DNA of 32,356 nt from Filifactor villosus (GCF_042652965.1 NZ_JBHSHL010000038.1:1-32356); one strand, 5' to 3'. Shown: positions 16,083 through 23,788, numbered from the stretch's first letter. Notes: generated by a model not told the origin, from the sequence alone. Translations and numbers: made by a program.

Positions 16083-16427
16083 ATGGCAAAACAAAGAGGC
16101 GGATTTCCGGGTATGCCGGGAAATATGAACAATATGCTCAAGCAGGTACAAAAGATGCAACGCGACATGGAGAAGATGCAGGCCGAATTGGAAGAAAAGC
16201 AGGTCGAAGCATCCGTAGGAGGAGGAACGGTAAAGGTCGTAGCCAACGGCAAGAAGGAGATCCTCTCGATTGCGATCGATCCCGAAGTCGTAGACCCCGA
16301 GGATGTCGAAATGTTGCAGGACCTTGTATTGTCGGCAGTCAACGAGGCACTTCGTCTTGCCGATGAGATGGCAGGCAGCAAGATGTCTCAACTTACGGGC
16401 GGTATGAATATACCGGGGCTGTTCTAA
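16083..16427 (+). CDS. ybaB: YbaB/EbfC nucleoid-associated protein
   Basis: A 114-residue DNA-binding protein: a glycine/methionine-rich start (GGFPGMPGNMNNMLKQVQKM), a long helix QRDMEKMQAELEEKQVEASV, the strand GGGTVKVVANGKKEILSIAI with DPEVVDPEDVEMLQDL, and a closing helix. Members dimerise as a 'tweezer' and coat DNA. AGGAGGA lies about 8 bases before the ATG. Its stop overlaps the start of recR by one base (TAATG), so the two are translated as a coupled pair. Confidence 0.95.
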   Translation: MAKQRGGFPGMPGNMNNMLKQVQKMQRDMEKMQAELEEKQVEASVGGGTVKVVANGKKEILSIAIDPEVVDPEDVEMLQDLVLSAVNEALRLADEMAGSKMSQLTGGMNIPGLF

Positions 16428-17029
16428 TGCAACACTATTCCGGTCATATCGATCGGTTGATTGAGCGTTTGGGGAAATTGCCGGGAGTAGGCTATAAGAC
16501 GGCACAGAGGCTGGCGTTCTACATCATCAATATGCCGCAGGAGGAAGTTACGGGCTTGGCGGATGCGATACGCAATGCCAAGGAGAATATCGCCTACTGT
16601 CAGACCTGTTACAATATCTCGGATAAGGATCCGTGCAGTATTTGCAATTCGCCCAACAGGGACGAGAGTCTCATCTGTGTGGTGGAAGATCCTCGAGATG
16701 TAGCGGCGATGGAGAGGACAAGAGAGTACCACGGCAAGTATCACGTCCTGCACGGGACGATATCACCATCGTCCGCCGTTACTCCCGATATGATAAGGAT
16801 CAGGGAGTTGGTTTCAAGATTGCATGACGACAAGGTTAAAGAGGTTATTATTGCGACCAATACCACGATCGACGGAGAGGCGACTGCAATGTATATCGCA
16901 AGGCTGATCAAACCCTTCGGTATAAAAGTGACCCGTATCGCTCACGGGCTTCCTGTCGGAGCAAACCTGGAGTTTGCGGACGATGTTACGATAGGCAAAG
17001 CCTTGGAAGGGCGAAGGGAGATCTTGTAA
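16427..17029 (+). CDS. recR: Recombination protein RecR
   Basis: A 200-residue ring-forming protein that, with RecO and RecF, loads RecA at gaps. It shows the helix-hairpin-helix KLPGVGYKTAQRLAFYI, the four-cysteine zinc finger CQTCYNISDKDPCSIC, the Toprim domain starting SLICVVEDPRDVAAMERTRE, and the Walker B-like IATNTTIDGEATAMYIARLI. Length matches the family (about 198-200). It is the last gene of the dnaX operon, closed by a terminator 9 bases after the stop. Confidence 0.97.
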   Translation: MQHYSGHIDRLIERLGKLPGVGYKTAQRLAFYIINMPQEEVTGLADAIRNAKENIAYCQTCYNISDKDPCSICNSPNRDESLICVVEDPRDVAAMERTREYHGKYHVLHGTISPSSAVTPDMIRIRELVSRLHDDKVKEVIIATNTTIDGEATAMYIARLIKPFGIKVTRIAHGLPVGANLEFADDVTIGKALEGRREIL

Positions 17030-17037
17030 GGGAAGAG

Positions 17038-17076
17038 GGCGTTTGGACCGAACAAGGGTCCAACCCCGCCTTTTTT
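17038..17076 (+). terminator. Rho-independent terminator of dnaX-ybaB-recR
   Basis: Stem GGCG-TTTGGACC / GGGTCCAA-CCCCGCC around a GAACAA loop, followed by six T. It lies right after recR. Confidence 0.88.
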
Positions 17077-17237
17077 CTTTGAAGAACTACCGGACAGGGC
17101 GGCAAGAGAATACGAGATGTCATCCGAATCCTTGCAAAAAGACGGTCATACCTGTGAGAAACAAAAGTGTTTTTTGATAAAGAGGGATGATCCGCGTGGA
17201 AGAGAGTTATAGCTACATAAGAACGGAGAGATAAGAC

Positions 17238-17621
17238 ATGGAGATGAAGATAGGAACGATCCTGTTGATCGTTGTCATTATTTTGGAAGGTCTTGCGATT
17301 TATTTGCAGGTACAACATATGAAGAAGGTGGGTGCGGAGCTCAGGGAGCAGGGAAGGGTCATTGCAGGTAAGCACAAACCGACCTTTGCGAGAGGTTGTT
17401 CCGTAGCACTTGCGGTCAACAAGAGGAAGGTCGTCAAAAAAGCCAAAATCACAAAGGGGATGGGGGCCTTCAGTCGATTTAAGGATTATCCGGAGATTGA
17501 AGGGATGAGTTTGGATGAGATCAGAAAGAAGGTCATCGCCGTATCCATCGACAAGAAGGGCTTTGTAAAGAGTCGGGCAATCGCCTTGGATAATGCTCTG
17601 AATTCGTACAACGAAAAATAA
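17238..17621 (+). CDS. GutM-family membrane-anchored protein
   Basis: A 127-residue protein with one N-terminal membrane helix (residues ~5-24, GTILLIVVIILEGLAIYLQV) and a cytosolic part. The cytosolic part contains AGKHKPTFARGCSVALAVNK, the linker KITKGMGAFSRFKDYPEIEG and SLDEIRKKV, which is the pattern of GutM, the glucitol-operon activator family. In E. coli GutM activates the sorbitol operon. No sugar transport or dehydrogenase genes are nearby, so this is an orphan copy and the sorbitol role should not be assumed. A GGAGAGATAAG box precedes the ATG. Repeats follow directly downstream. Confidence 0.7.
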   Translation: MEMKIGTILLIVVIILEGLAIYLQVQHMKKVGAELREQGRVIAGKHKPTFARGCSVALAVNKRKVVKKAKITKGMGAFSRFKDYPEIEGMSLDEIRKKVIAVSIDKKGFVKSRAIALDNALNSYNEK

Positions 17622-17655
17622 GCGACATCGAACCTGAACAGCAGAACCATAGTTT

Positions 17656-17775
17656 ATACCTATTCCCATTCGTTTGAACAAGAGATATCGCAATCTTGAC
17701 TTTTCTCAGGCTTGAAAAACCTTTGTTTTTATAAGCAAGACGGATATAATTGCAAGTGTTCATCGAAGAATAGCA
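17656..17775 (+). repeat. R1 MITE-like element, diverged copy c
   Basis: A 120-bp degenerate R1 copy starting TACCTATTCCCATTCG and ending CGAAGAATAGCA, with GACGGATATAATTGCAAG where good copies have a CAGATATATCCATAC block. Flanks are TTA on the left and TAA on the right. It abuts or interrupts an R3 copy on its right. Confidence 0.55.
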
Positions 17776-17860
17776 TAAATTTGCCGGCTAAACGGAATAT
17801 GGGATGATGGAAAGCGGTTTTGAGTGATCGCAGAGTTCAAATTTTTGAACGGGGACAGCA
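17776..17860 (-). repeat. R3 MITE-like element, partial copy a
   Basis: GCCGGCTAAACGGAATATG, then GGTTTTGAGTGATCG and GAGTTCAA line up with the R3 copy at 25332 (GTCAGCTAAACAGAATATAT, GTTTTGAATAATCG, GAATTCAA). The terminal ~15 bases of its left end are missing, displaced by the R1 copy next to it. It ends AGCA followed by TAA. Confidence 0.5.
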
Positions 17861-17974
17861 TAATAAAAAATATTCGGTATCAGCCGTACAAACGGATAAC
17901 GGAAGGGGCGTTCTCTTGCTCTTCCTGTATTCGGGACAATGTAAAAACCTTTTCAGGCAATAGGAGGGTTTGTG

Positions 17975-18021
17975 GAGGGTGATAGTGAGAACGGGAGTTT
18001 CTCTGCTATCGCCCTTTTTTT
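17975..18021 (+). terminator. Strong terminator with no gene in front of it
   Basis: Stem AGGGTGATAGTGAGAA / TTTCTCTGCTATCGCCCT with loop CGGGAG, followed by seven T. The nearest upstream gene (gutM-like) ends 350 bases earlier with two repeats in between, so this may end either a long gutM transcript or a short RNA arising at about 17950. Confidence 0.7.
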
Positions 18022-18055
18022 ATTTATGTTGTTCTTGAGAGTGTGGAACTAATAT

Positions 18056-18273
18056 TGATATTCTTTTGAGCTGTGAATATAAACGATGTGTAATACGATT
18101 CTTCCTTTGAATTATAGATATAAACAATTTGTGACCCATAGAAGATAAACCGATTTTTCGTGGGTCGAAAAACAGATATATCCATACTTCTATTGGAGAA
18201 TAGTATAACTCGGATAAAACGAATTTTTGTAGTCGCAGAACAAATATATCCATACTTCTATTGGAGAATAGGA
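18056..18273 (+). repeat. R1 MITE-like element, copy d, split by another R1
   Basis: The outer R1 is in two pieces: 18056-18093 (GATATTCTTTTGAGCTGTG, AATATAAACGATGTGTAA) and 18209-18273 (CTCGGATAAAACG ... ATATATCCATACTTC ... GGAGAATAGGA). Joined with one TAA removed, they make a normal-length R1. The middle is a second, complete R1 copy. Confidence 0.8.
18094..18205 (+). repeat. R1 MITE-like element, copy e, nested in copy d
   Basis: A full 112-bp R1 (TACGATTCTTCC to GGAGAATAGTA) flanked by TAA at 18091-18093 and 18206-18208. It is almost identical to the copy at 12366. The interrupted outer element shows that the duplicated target was three bases. Confidence 0.92.
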
Positions 18274-18276
18274 TAA

Positions 18277-18390
18277 TACTATTATCTATTAAAACTGTCC
18301 GGGCGTTGAAGTTTGAATCCTACGATTAGTACAAAATGTTTCCGTCAAACATATATTCGGTTTACCTGACATTTTAAAAGGAAAATAGTA
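18277..18390 (+). repeat. R3 MITE-like element, copy b (TAA target duplication)
   Basis: A 114-bp element from TACTATTATCTATTAAAACTGT to its inverted partner ACATTTTAAAAGGAAAATAGTA, flanked by TAA on both sides (18274-18276, 18391-18393). Its outer seven bases equal those of R1, but the interior differs. It sits directly against the right end of R1 copy d and just before the 3' end of the first yitT gene. Confidence 0.8.
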
Positions 18391-18406
18391 TAAACGGATG
18401 ATAGCA

Positions 18407-19264
18407 TCAAACAGAAGATTTTCGGTAGGTAAAGCCTTCTCCGAGGACTTCATGCACAAAGTTGATGGAAATAAAGGCTTGGGGATCCAAGTCTTTGACA
18501 AAGTTTTTGATCTTGATATACTCCTTCCTCGTTACAATGGTGTTGATTACAGGCTTTTTGTCCTTGGAGTAGCCTCCTTCCGCATAGAAGATGGTCGTTC
18601 CTCGCGAGAGTTCGGTCAGAATAAAGTGGTTGACCTCATCCTTGTACTTGGTGATGATTTTAAGGTTGACACGGGTGTTGAAGCCGGCAATCGCCTTGTC
18701 GATGATCACGGAGTTCATCAGAATCCCCAGCAGGGCGTAGAGGCCGAGCTTGGGTCCGAAGGTCAGACCTGCCATTACGGTAATCAGGAAGTCGGACAAA
18801 AACAAGGACTTACCCATATCGATATGGGTGAACTTGTTGATAATCTTAGCGACAATATCGGTTCCTCCGGTCGAGGCATTCTGGTTGAAGATCAGGGAGT
18901 AGCCGACACCGTTGATCAAGATACCGTAGAGAAGGTTGATCAAGAGATCATCGGTAATCAGGCGGGTATCGGGAAAGAGGATCTCCCAAAGCGTAATCAT
19001 ACCCGACAGGGTAAAGCTGGCATAGATGGTATATCCTCCAAACTCCTTGCCGATAAAAAGGAAGGCAAAGACAAAGAGGATGGAGTTGATTACGATCATA
19101 AACAATCCCGTAGGGAAGGAGGGGATGATTGATCGCAGTACGATCGCCAAACCGGTGACTCCTCCGACTGCAAGGTTGGAAGGCATTAAGAAGAAGTAGA
19201 TTCCCATAGACATGATAAGCAGACCGAGGTTTATAATAAAAAACTTTTTGAAATTAAATTGCAT
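18407..19264 (-). CDS. YitT family membrane protein (copy 1)
   Basis: A 285-residue protein with five or six membrane helices in residues ~8-175 (INLGLLIMSMGIYFFLMPSN, NLAVGGVTGLAIVLRSIIPS and others), the YitT signature FNQNASTGGTDIVAKIINKF, and a C-terminal cytosolic DUF2179 domain from about residue 205 (RGTTIFYAEGGYSKDKKPVI). The transported substrate of YitT proteins is not established. AAGGAGATAG precedes the ATG. It is a close paralogue of the gene at 19896-20744, in the same orientation about 630 bases downstream of it. The 3' end lies 14 bases past an R3 element, which may act as its transcript end. Confidence 0.92.
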   Translation of the reverse strand: MQFNFKKFFIINLGLLIMSMGIYFFLMPSNLAVGGVTGLAIVLRSIIPSFPTGLFMIVINSILFVFAFLFIGKEFGGYTIYASFTLSGMITLWEILFPDTRLITDDLLINLLYGILINGVGYSLIFNQNASTGGTDIVAKIINKFTHIDMGKSLFLSDFLITVMAGLTFGPKLGLYALLGILMNSVIIDKAIAGFNTRVNLKIITKYKDEVNHFILTELSRGTTIFYAEGGYSKDKKPVINTIVTRKEYIKIKNFVKDLDPQAFISINFVHEVLGEGFTYRKSSV

Positions 19265-19585
19265 TACACTATCTCCTTTTCTATTTTATACAGGTGTGGC
19301 TTTCTACCCTCTCGCTATGTGATCGCAACAAAAACATCTGATCCGGGTGTTTACGAGAACATCGAAGAATGAAGAGAAGTTTTATACCGTTTTCTTTTTA
19401 AACTGTCATCAGATACAGTTTTGTGCTACGATCGTTCAGTTGTTTTTGACGGTTACAGCTCTTCTGTAAATAGGGTGTTTTGATCGAATAACGGTATCAA
19501 GAAAAACGGCTTTTGATGCAAGTTTTGTTAAGATCGGAGCCGATTGGACGCTGCGGTTTTCTCTTCTTGTTCTGTCAGGATTTTA
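19265..19585. other. Intergenic region between the two yitT genes
   Basis: There is no gene here. The left edge holds the leader of yitT copy 1 (minus strand), including a TATAAA-like box at about 19286-19291. The rest shows no recognisable repeat, RNA or open frame. Confidence 0.4.
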
Positions 19586-19696
19586 TACTATGATTCATTT
19601 GAGTTGTGGATATCAGAACCCTGTACTCAACAGAAGATAACAAGGATGTTCGTAGTCATAAAGTGGATATAACCACACTTCTATTGAAAAATAGTA
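19586..19696 (+). repeat. R1 MITE-like element, copy f (TTA target duplication)
   Basis: A 111-bp R1 copy from TACTATGATTCATTTGAGTT to TTGAAAAATAGTA, flanked by TTA on both sides (19583-19585, 19697-19699). The interior has drifted (CAGAACCCTGTACTCAACAG) but keeps TTGTGGATAT and GTGGATATAACCACACTTC. Confidence 0.85.
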
Positions 19697-19845
19697 TTAT
19701 ACAAGACGGGTATTGAGCAATAAGTTAAAATTATAAGACCTTTGGGGAGGAACGTCAATGGTTTTTTTGATTGTATTCAAACTGTAATATCCGAAGAAGA
19801 ACTCATTCAATAATTAGGAAGAGGGATGTTTTTCGGAATATAAAA

Positions 19846-19872
19846 ATCACACCTCTTGGTCGGAGGTGTGAC
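19846..19872 (-). terminator. Terminator of yitT copy 2
   Basis: Stem CACACCTC / GAGGTGTG. Read on the minus strand, it is followed by ATTTTTAT. It lies about 25 bases after the stop of the second yitT gene. Confidence 0.7.
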
Positions 19873-19895
19873 GATTCGGTGTTTTTTTCGGTTTT

Positions 19896-20744
19896 TTATC
19901 TCTCAAAGGTAAAGCCTTCTCCGAAGACTTCGTTTACAAAATTCATCGATACAAAGGCTTCGGGATCGACTTCCTTGACGAAGTTTTTGATTCGGATGTA
20001 TTCCTTGCGTGATACTATGGTGTTGATTACAGGCCTTTCATCCTTGGAATACCCGCCTTTTGCCGTGAAAATGGTCGTTCCCCGCTCGAGATCGCCGATG
20101 ATAAAGTCGTTGATTTTCTGATGGTGGACGCTGATAATCTTGAGATTGATCCGAGTGTTGAAGCCGGCGATCGCTTTGTCTATGATGGCGGAGTTGAGCA
20201 GGATTCCGAGAAGAGCATAAAGGCCGAGCTTGGGGCCGAAGACGAGGATCGCCATTGCCGTTACTGCAAAGTCCGCGATAAACATCGATTTTCCAAGGTC
20301 CATATGAGTAAACTTGGAGATGATCTTGGCGATGATGTCTGTTCCTCCGGTCGAGGCGTTCTGGTTGAAGATCAGGGCGTAGCCCGCACCGGTGATCAGA
20401 ATACCGTAGAGCAGGTTGATCAGGATGTCATCGGTGAGCATGGGACTGCCCGGGAAGAGGATCTCCAGAACCGTGATCATGCCCGATAGTGCAAAGCTGG
20501 CATAGAGAGTGTAGCCTCCAAACTCCTTTCCCAGGAAGACAAAGGCCATAACGAAGAGGATGGCGTTGATCACAAGCATAAAGATACCGGTCGGGAAGTT
20601 GGGTACAAGATGATTTACGATGATGGCAAGTCCGCTCACTCCGCCCACGGCAAGGTTGGCGGGAATCAAAAAAAAGTAAAGTCCGAAGGCGATAATTGCA
20701 AGTTCCAGGTTGATCAAAACAAATTTTTTTACATCGAAATTCAT
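19896..20744 (-). CDS. YitT family membrane protein (copy 2)
   Basis: A 282-residue paralogue of the neighbouring YitT protein: five or six membrane helices (LELAIIAFGLYFFLIPANLA onward), the signature FNQNASTGGTDIIAKIISKF, and a DUF2179 domain with RGTTIFTAKGGYSKDERPVI. Most positions are shared with copy 1, indicating tandem duplication followed by divergence. The ATG at 20744 has AAGGAGG six bases upstream; the longer frame to 20801 is not supported. Its own terminator and promoter region suggest independent expression. Confidence 0.92.
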   Translation of the reverse strand: MNFDVKKFVLINLELAIIAFGLYFFLIPANLAVGGVSGLAIIVNHLVPNFPTGIFMLVINAILFVMAFVFLGKEFGGYTLYASFALSGMITVLEILFPGSPMLTDDILINLLYGILITGAGYALIFNQNASTGGTDIIAKIISKFTHMDLGKSMFIADFAVTAMAILVFGPKLGLYALLGILLNSAIIDKAIAGFNTRINLKIISVHHQKINDFIIGDLERGTTIFTAKGGYSKDERPVINTIVSRKEYIRIKNFVKEVDPEAFVSMNFVNEVFGEGFTFER

Positions 20745-20903
20745 AGTTTTCCTCCTTACATAAACACACACAAATACTAAGTAATCAATACCCTTTTTCA
20801 AAGAAGATTATTCCCTGTGTTTTATCGTCTTTACATAGGGAATAACACTTCGGTATAATACCAAAACCATGATCTGTTAGAATTGACAGGTTGAATTCTT
20901 TGA

Positions 20904-21014
20904 TACTATTTTTCACTAGAAGTATGGATATATCTGTTTTTCAACCCGCGAAAAATGGGTTTATCTTCTATGGGCACAGATCATCCATATTCATAACTCA
21001 AAGGAAGAGTAGTA
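20904..21014 (-). repeat. R1 MITE-like element, copy g (inverted)
   Basis: A 111-bp R1 copy in reverse orientation, from TACTATTTTTCACTAGAAGT to ACTCAAAGGAAGAGTAGTA. It contains TATGGATATATCTGTTTTTC and AAAATGGGTTTATCTTCTATG. Flanks are TGA and TTA. It lies between yitT copy 2 and the glyS 3' end. In the wider gap 20745-21435 there is no gene. Confidence 0.85.
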
Positions 21015-21071
21015 TTAGAGATGAATTTGAATGGAAGATTGTAGGGTTTCCATTCATAAAAAAGCGCATAA

Positions 21072-21100
21072 CAAAAATCCTGCGAAATACAGGATTTTTG
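21072..21100. terminator. Symmetrical hairpin, possible glyS terminator
   Basis: Perfect 11-base inverted repeat CAAAAATCCTG / CAGGATTTTTG with a 7-base loop. The T run is present on both strands, so it could stop transcription from either side. On the minus strand it is the first T-ended hairpin after glyS, though about 340 bases from the stop. Confidence 0.5.
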
Positions 21101-21248
21101 CACACCTTATATATAAGTCACGGACACGGAACCTTGATTGCTCTTGCTTCCATGAGTCCGAGGAAGAAATAGACGAGACAAACGATCGGTCCTTTCTTTT
21201 TTATATACCGATATACCGACGGATCAAACACCAAAGCTTTTGTAGTAG

Positions 21249-21391
21249 AAAAATATCGCACAAAGATGAAAAATACTTCCTCCGATGTTTCGTAAGACAT
21301 AGAATGTCTTCTCAGACAAACACTCTCGAGAATGTTTTTGTTTGAAAAAAATCGGATTTCTTCCGGCTTTTGGAATTATACGGCATATCCA
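21249..21391 (+). repeat. R2 MITE-like element, diverged copy a
   Basis: It starts AAAAATATCGCACAAAGATG and ends TTTTGGAATTATACGGCATA, matching the two ends of R2 (ACCGCACAAAG and TTCGAATTGTGCGGTAT). The total of ~143 bp is the same as the other copies. The interior carries a hairpin around ACACTCTCGAGAATGT. It stands 44 bases downstream of the glyS stop. Confidence 0.5.
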
Positions 21392-21435
21392 TGGAGTTGC
21401 ACAATAAGCCCTATGATCCGTATATCGTCGCTGTG

Positions 21436-22827
21436 TTAGAACTGAAGGGCATCTTCGATATAGGCCTTCAATTCGGAGATCTTCATACGGGTCTGTTCCA
21501 TGGAGTCGCGATGTCGAACCGTTACACAACCGTCCTCGAGAGAGTCGAAGTCGAAGGTAATACAGAACGGGGTACCCGCCTCGTCGTGTCGGCGATATCG
21601 TTTGCCGATACTTCCCGCCTCGTCGTAGTCGACGTTGAAGTATTTGGCGAGGTCTTGGAACAACTCGGTAGCCGGTTCTGCAAGTTTCTTGGTCAGAGGA
21701 AGGACCGCAGCCTTAAATGGAGCCAAAGCGGGATGGAAACGAAGCACGTTTCTTGTCGTGCCGTCTTCAAGCTGCTCTTCGTCGTAGGCATCGCACAGGA
21801 AGGCGAGGGTTACACGGTCGGCGCCCAAAGAAGGCTCTACACAGTAAGGAATATATTTTTCGTTGGTGACGGGATCCTGATACTTCATATCGACTCCCGA
21901 ATGTTCCATATGCTGTTTCAGGTCGTAGTCGGTACGATCGGCGATACCCCAGAGTTCTCCCCAACCGAAGGGGAATTTGTATTCAAAGTCGGTGGTCGCA
22001 TTGCTGTAGTGCGAAAGCTCTTCAGGCTCGTGGTCACGCAGGCGAAGGTTGTCCATATCCATACCGAGGTCTTCGAGGAACTTGCGACAGAATTCTTTCC
22101 AGTAAGCGAACCACTTGAGGTCTTCTCCCGGAGCACAGAAGAATTCCAGCTCCATCTGTTCGAACTCCCTTGTACGGAAGGTAAAGTTGCCCGGAGTGAT
22201 CTCGTTACGGAAGGATTTTCCGATCTGAGCGATACCGAAGGGCACTTTCTTGCGTGCAGTTCTCTGTACATTGCGGAAGTTGACGAAGATCCCTTGAGCG
22301 GTCTCGGGTCTCAGGTAGAGTTGGGCCGCCGAATCTTCGGTCACTCCTTGGAAGGTTTTGAACATTAGGTTGAACTGACGGATTGCGGTGTAGTCGAACT
22401 CGCCGCAGTCGGGGCAGACCATATGGTTCTCCCGGATAAAATCCTCTAACTGCTCGTTGCTCCAACCGTCAACGTTGATCTCTTCCCCCTTGTTCTCCTT
22501 GACAAAGTCCTCGATGATCTTGTCCGCGCGGAAGCGGGATTTGCATTTCTTACAGTCGATGAGAGGATCGCTGAATCCTCCGACATGTCCGGATGCGACC
22601 CAGGTTTGAGGGTTCATTAGGATTGCCGCATCGACTCCTACGTTATAGGGGCTCTCCTGAACGAACTTCTTCCACCAGGCTTTTTTCACATTGTTCTTTA
22701 GTTCGACGCCTAAAGGACCGTAGTCCCAAGTATTGGCAAGTCCTCCGTAGATTTCCGATCCCGGAAATACAAAGCCGCGGGACTTGCTTAGTGAAACGAT
22801 TTTTTCCATGGTTTTTTCAACAGCCAT
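21436..22827 (-). CDS. glyS: Glycyl-tRNA synthetase, single-chain class II
   Basis: A 463-residue enzyme that charges tRNA-Gly, of the alpha2 (eukaryote/archaea-like) type and not the two-subunit bacterial type. Visible parts: GLANTWDYGPLGVELKNNVK, the zinc-site cysteines CKKC and CPDC, motif 2 region FRNEITPGNFTFRTREFEQM, and motif 3 EPSLGADRVTLAFL. A C-terminal anticodon-binding domain begins near LRFHPALAPFKAAVLPLTKK. The start at 22827 has AAGGAAAGGAAGGA just upstream; the frame runs further upstream but without a ribosome-binding site. Expression is controlled by a T-box leader at 22993-23215. Confidence 0.95.
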   Translation of the reverse strand: MAVEKTMEKIVSLSKSRGFVFPGSEIYGGLANTWDYGPLGVELKNNVKKAWWKKFVQESPYNVGVDAAILMNPQTWVASGHVGGFSDPLIDCKKCKSRFRADKIIEDFVKENKGEEINVDGWSNEQLEDFIRENHMVCPDCGEFDYTAIRQFNLMFKTFQGVTEDSAAQLYLRPETAQGIFVNFRNVQRTARKKVPFGIAQIGKSFRNEITPGNFTFRTREFEQMELEFFCAPGEDLKWFAYWKEFCRKFLEDLGMDMDNLRLRDHEPEELSHYSNATTDFEYKFPFGWGELWGIADRTDYDLKQHMEHSGVDMKYQDPVTNEKYIPYCVEPSLGADRVTLAFLCDAYDEEQLEDGTTRNVLRFHPALAPFKAAVLPLTKKLAEPATELFQDLAKYFNVDYDEAGSIGKRYRRHDEAGTPFCITFDFDSLEDGCVTVRHRDSMEQTRMKISELKAYIEDALQF

Positions 22828-22992
22828 TCTTATCCTTCCTTTCCTTTTGAGAGAAGAGCGAAACGGAGTCTCCCGTATATTTTTGTCACTCGGGGGTTGC
22901 AAAGCGGGAGTATACAGGATGATTGCGAATATAAACCCGAGCGTTCAAGGAGAGCTTGATTCTCAGCCTTCTCCCGATTGTGGATGTATAAC

Positions 22993-23215
22993 AAAAAAAC
23001 CTTCCATACCTCAGCAGCCGAGCTGCCAAGGGACGAAAGGTATGATTCCGCGGTTCCACCCTTGTTACGCCTGACAATGCAGACGTCACTTTTTTCACCT
23101 TGCTCCGAAGTTCCCTTCAAAACATTTCCGTTACCGAATTTCCACCTACATCGGCTCTCTGCGAACATCCCTGCTCCTACTCTTCTTCTTCAACACAAGC
23201 TATTGTGATAGATGA
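22993..23215 (-). promoter_or_regulatory. T-box riboswitch leader of glyS
   Basis: On the minus strand the T-box core AGGGTGGAACCGCG lies at 23062-23049. After it comes the terminator: CCTTTCGTCCCTTGGCAGC / GCTGCTGAGG...GGAAGG ending in seven T (about 23040-22993). A stem I region with AGTAGG and the loop-forming GATGTAGGTGGAAATTCGG precedes it. Uncharged tRNA-Gly binding would favour the antiterminator and allow glyS transcription. I could not fix which glycine codon is the specifier. About 165 bases separate the terminator from the glyS ATG. Confidence 0.92.
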
Positions 23216-23220
23216 ATTGT

Positions 23221-23250
23221 ATCATAGAATGGGAGGAAAGTAAAGCACAA
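23221..23250 (-). promoter_or_regulatory. Probable promoter of the T-box-glyS transcript
   Basis: On the minus strand, TTGTGC (23250-23245) and TATGAT (23226-23221) are 18 bases apart, just upstream of the T-box stem I. Confidence 0.5.
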
Positions 23251-23355
23251 GGACGGGGGATTTTGTAAGATGGGGATAAGGGCCTCGGTCATTTCAGGCA
23301 AGATCCTTCTTTGTTTCGGTTCCAACACAGCAGCGTTACAAAATTGTGACAGGAG

Positions 23356-23384
23356 TTGACGCGGAGGCCGAAGGCGTGATAAGG
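23356..23384 (+). promoter_or_regulatory. Possible promoter of the rtcB transcript
   Basis: TTGACG (23356-23361) is followed after 16-17 bases by GATAAG/ATAAGG. The -35 is good and the -10 weak. It points toward the leader frame at 23443 and the zinc-ribbon and rtcB genes. Confidence 0.4.
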
Positions 23385-23442
23385 TGAATCAGGCAGAAAT
23401 GATTTGTGAAACCGGTGTGACACCGAGGAAGGAGGAATTGAG

Positions 23443-23676
23443 ATGTCAAAGGACAGTCTAAGTAGGAACAATATGAGAGAAGAGAAGCAGGAAAGAATCG
23501 GAGCGACGAAGTACGAGATTCCTCCCTTTGTATGGAAGGATAGTGTAGAAGGAGCTGTGAGGCTCTTTTTTTGTTGCCCGAAATTAAGGAGGCAAAATGG
23601 CAAGATTAAGAGAAGCTGTATGCAAGCACTATATCTGTATCGGTCAGTGCAACAAAAACAGAGGGGCGGAGCATAA
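23443..23676 (+). CDS. Possible leader ORF upstream of the rtcB operon
   Basis: The ATG at 23443 has one of the best ribosome-binding sites in the window (GGAAGGAGG, 8 bases away). The frame (MSKDSLSRNNMREEKQERIG ... YEIPPFVWKDSVEGAVRLFF) has 77 codons, but its last 80 bases overlap the zinc-ribbon gene in another frame. It also runs straight through a T-tailed hairpin at 23548-23577. The C-terminal third is unlikely to be selected protein. It is either a short regulatory leader or a shifted remnant of a small gene. I do not recognise the protein. Confidence 0.35.
   Translation: MSKDSLSRNNMREEKQERIGATKYEIPPFVWKDSVEGAVRLFFCCPKLRRQNGKIKRSCMQALYLYRSVQQKQRGGA
23548..23577 (+). terminator. T-tailed hairpin inside the rtcB leader
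   Basis: AAGGAGC-TGTGAG-GCTCTTT followed by further T (seven in all). The stem is short (four G/C-rich pairs plus G-U and A-U pairs). It lies 20-50 bases before the zinc-ribbon ATG and could attenuate transcription into rtcB. Confidence 0.45.
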
Positions 23677-23788
23677 ACGCTACTGTCAAACCTGTGATAA
23701 GTACGAACCGCGTGCAAAGCTAAGGCTGAAGAACAAGAAAAAGTTTCGGTTGGAACAGATCAGAAAGAAAGAGTGTGATTACAGATGA
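23597..23788 (+). CDS. Small zinc-ribbon protein coupled to rtcB
   Basis: A 63-residue basic protein with four spaced cysteines, as in CKHYICIGQCNKNRGAEHKR then YCQTCDKY, and a lysine/arginine-rich C-terminal helix (KLRLKNKKKFRLEQIRKKE). The sequence fits a zinc-binding, RNA-binding mini-protein. I recall similar short proteins encoded directly before rtcB in other clostridia. AAGGAGG precedes the ATG. The stop overlaps the rtcB ATG by four bases (ATGA), so translation is coupled. An accessory role in RNA ligation or repair is an inference from linkage. Confidence 0.75.
   Translation: MARLREAVCKHYICIGQCNKNRGAEHKRYCQTCDKYEPRAKLRLKNKKKFRLEQIRKKECDYR

Noticed and set aside
18398..19132. 244-codon plus-strand frame opposite yitT copy 1
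   Set aside because: It is a shadow of the yitT codons: the same pattern appears opposite yitT copy 2, and the protein is rich in D, G and V with no family.
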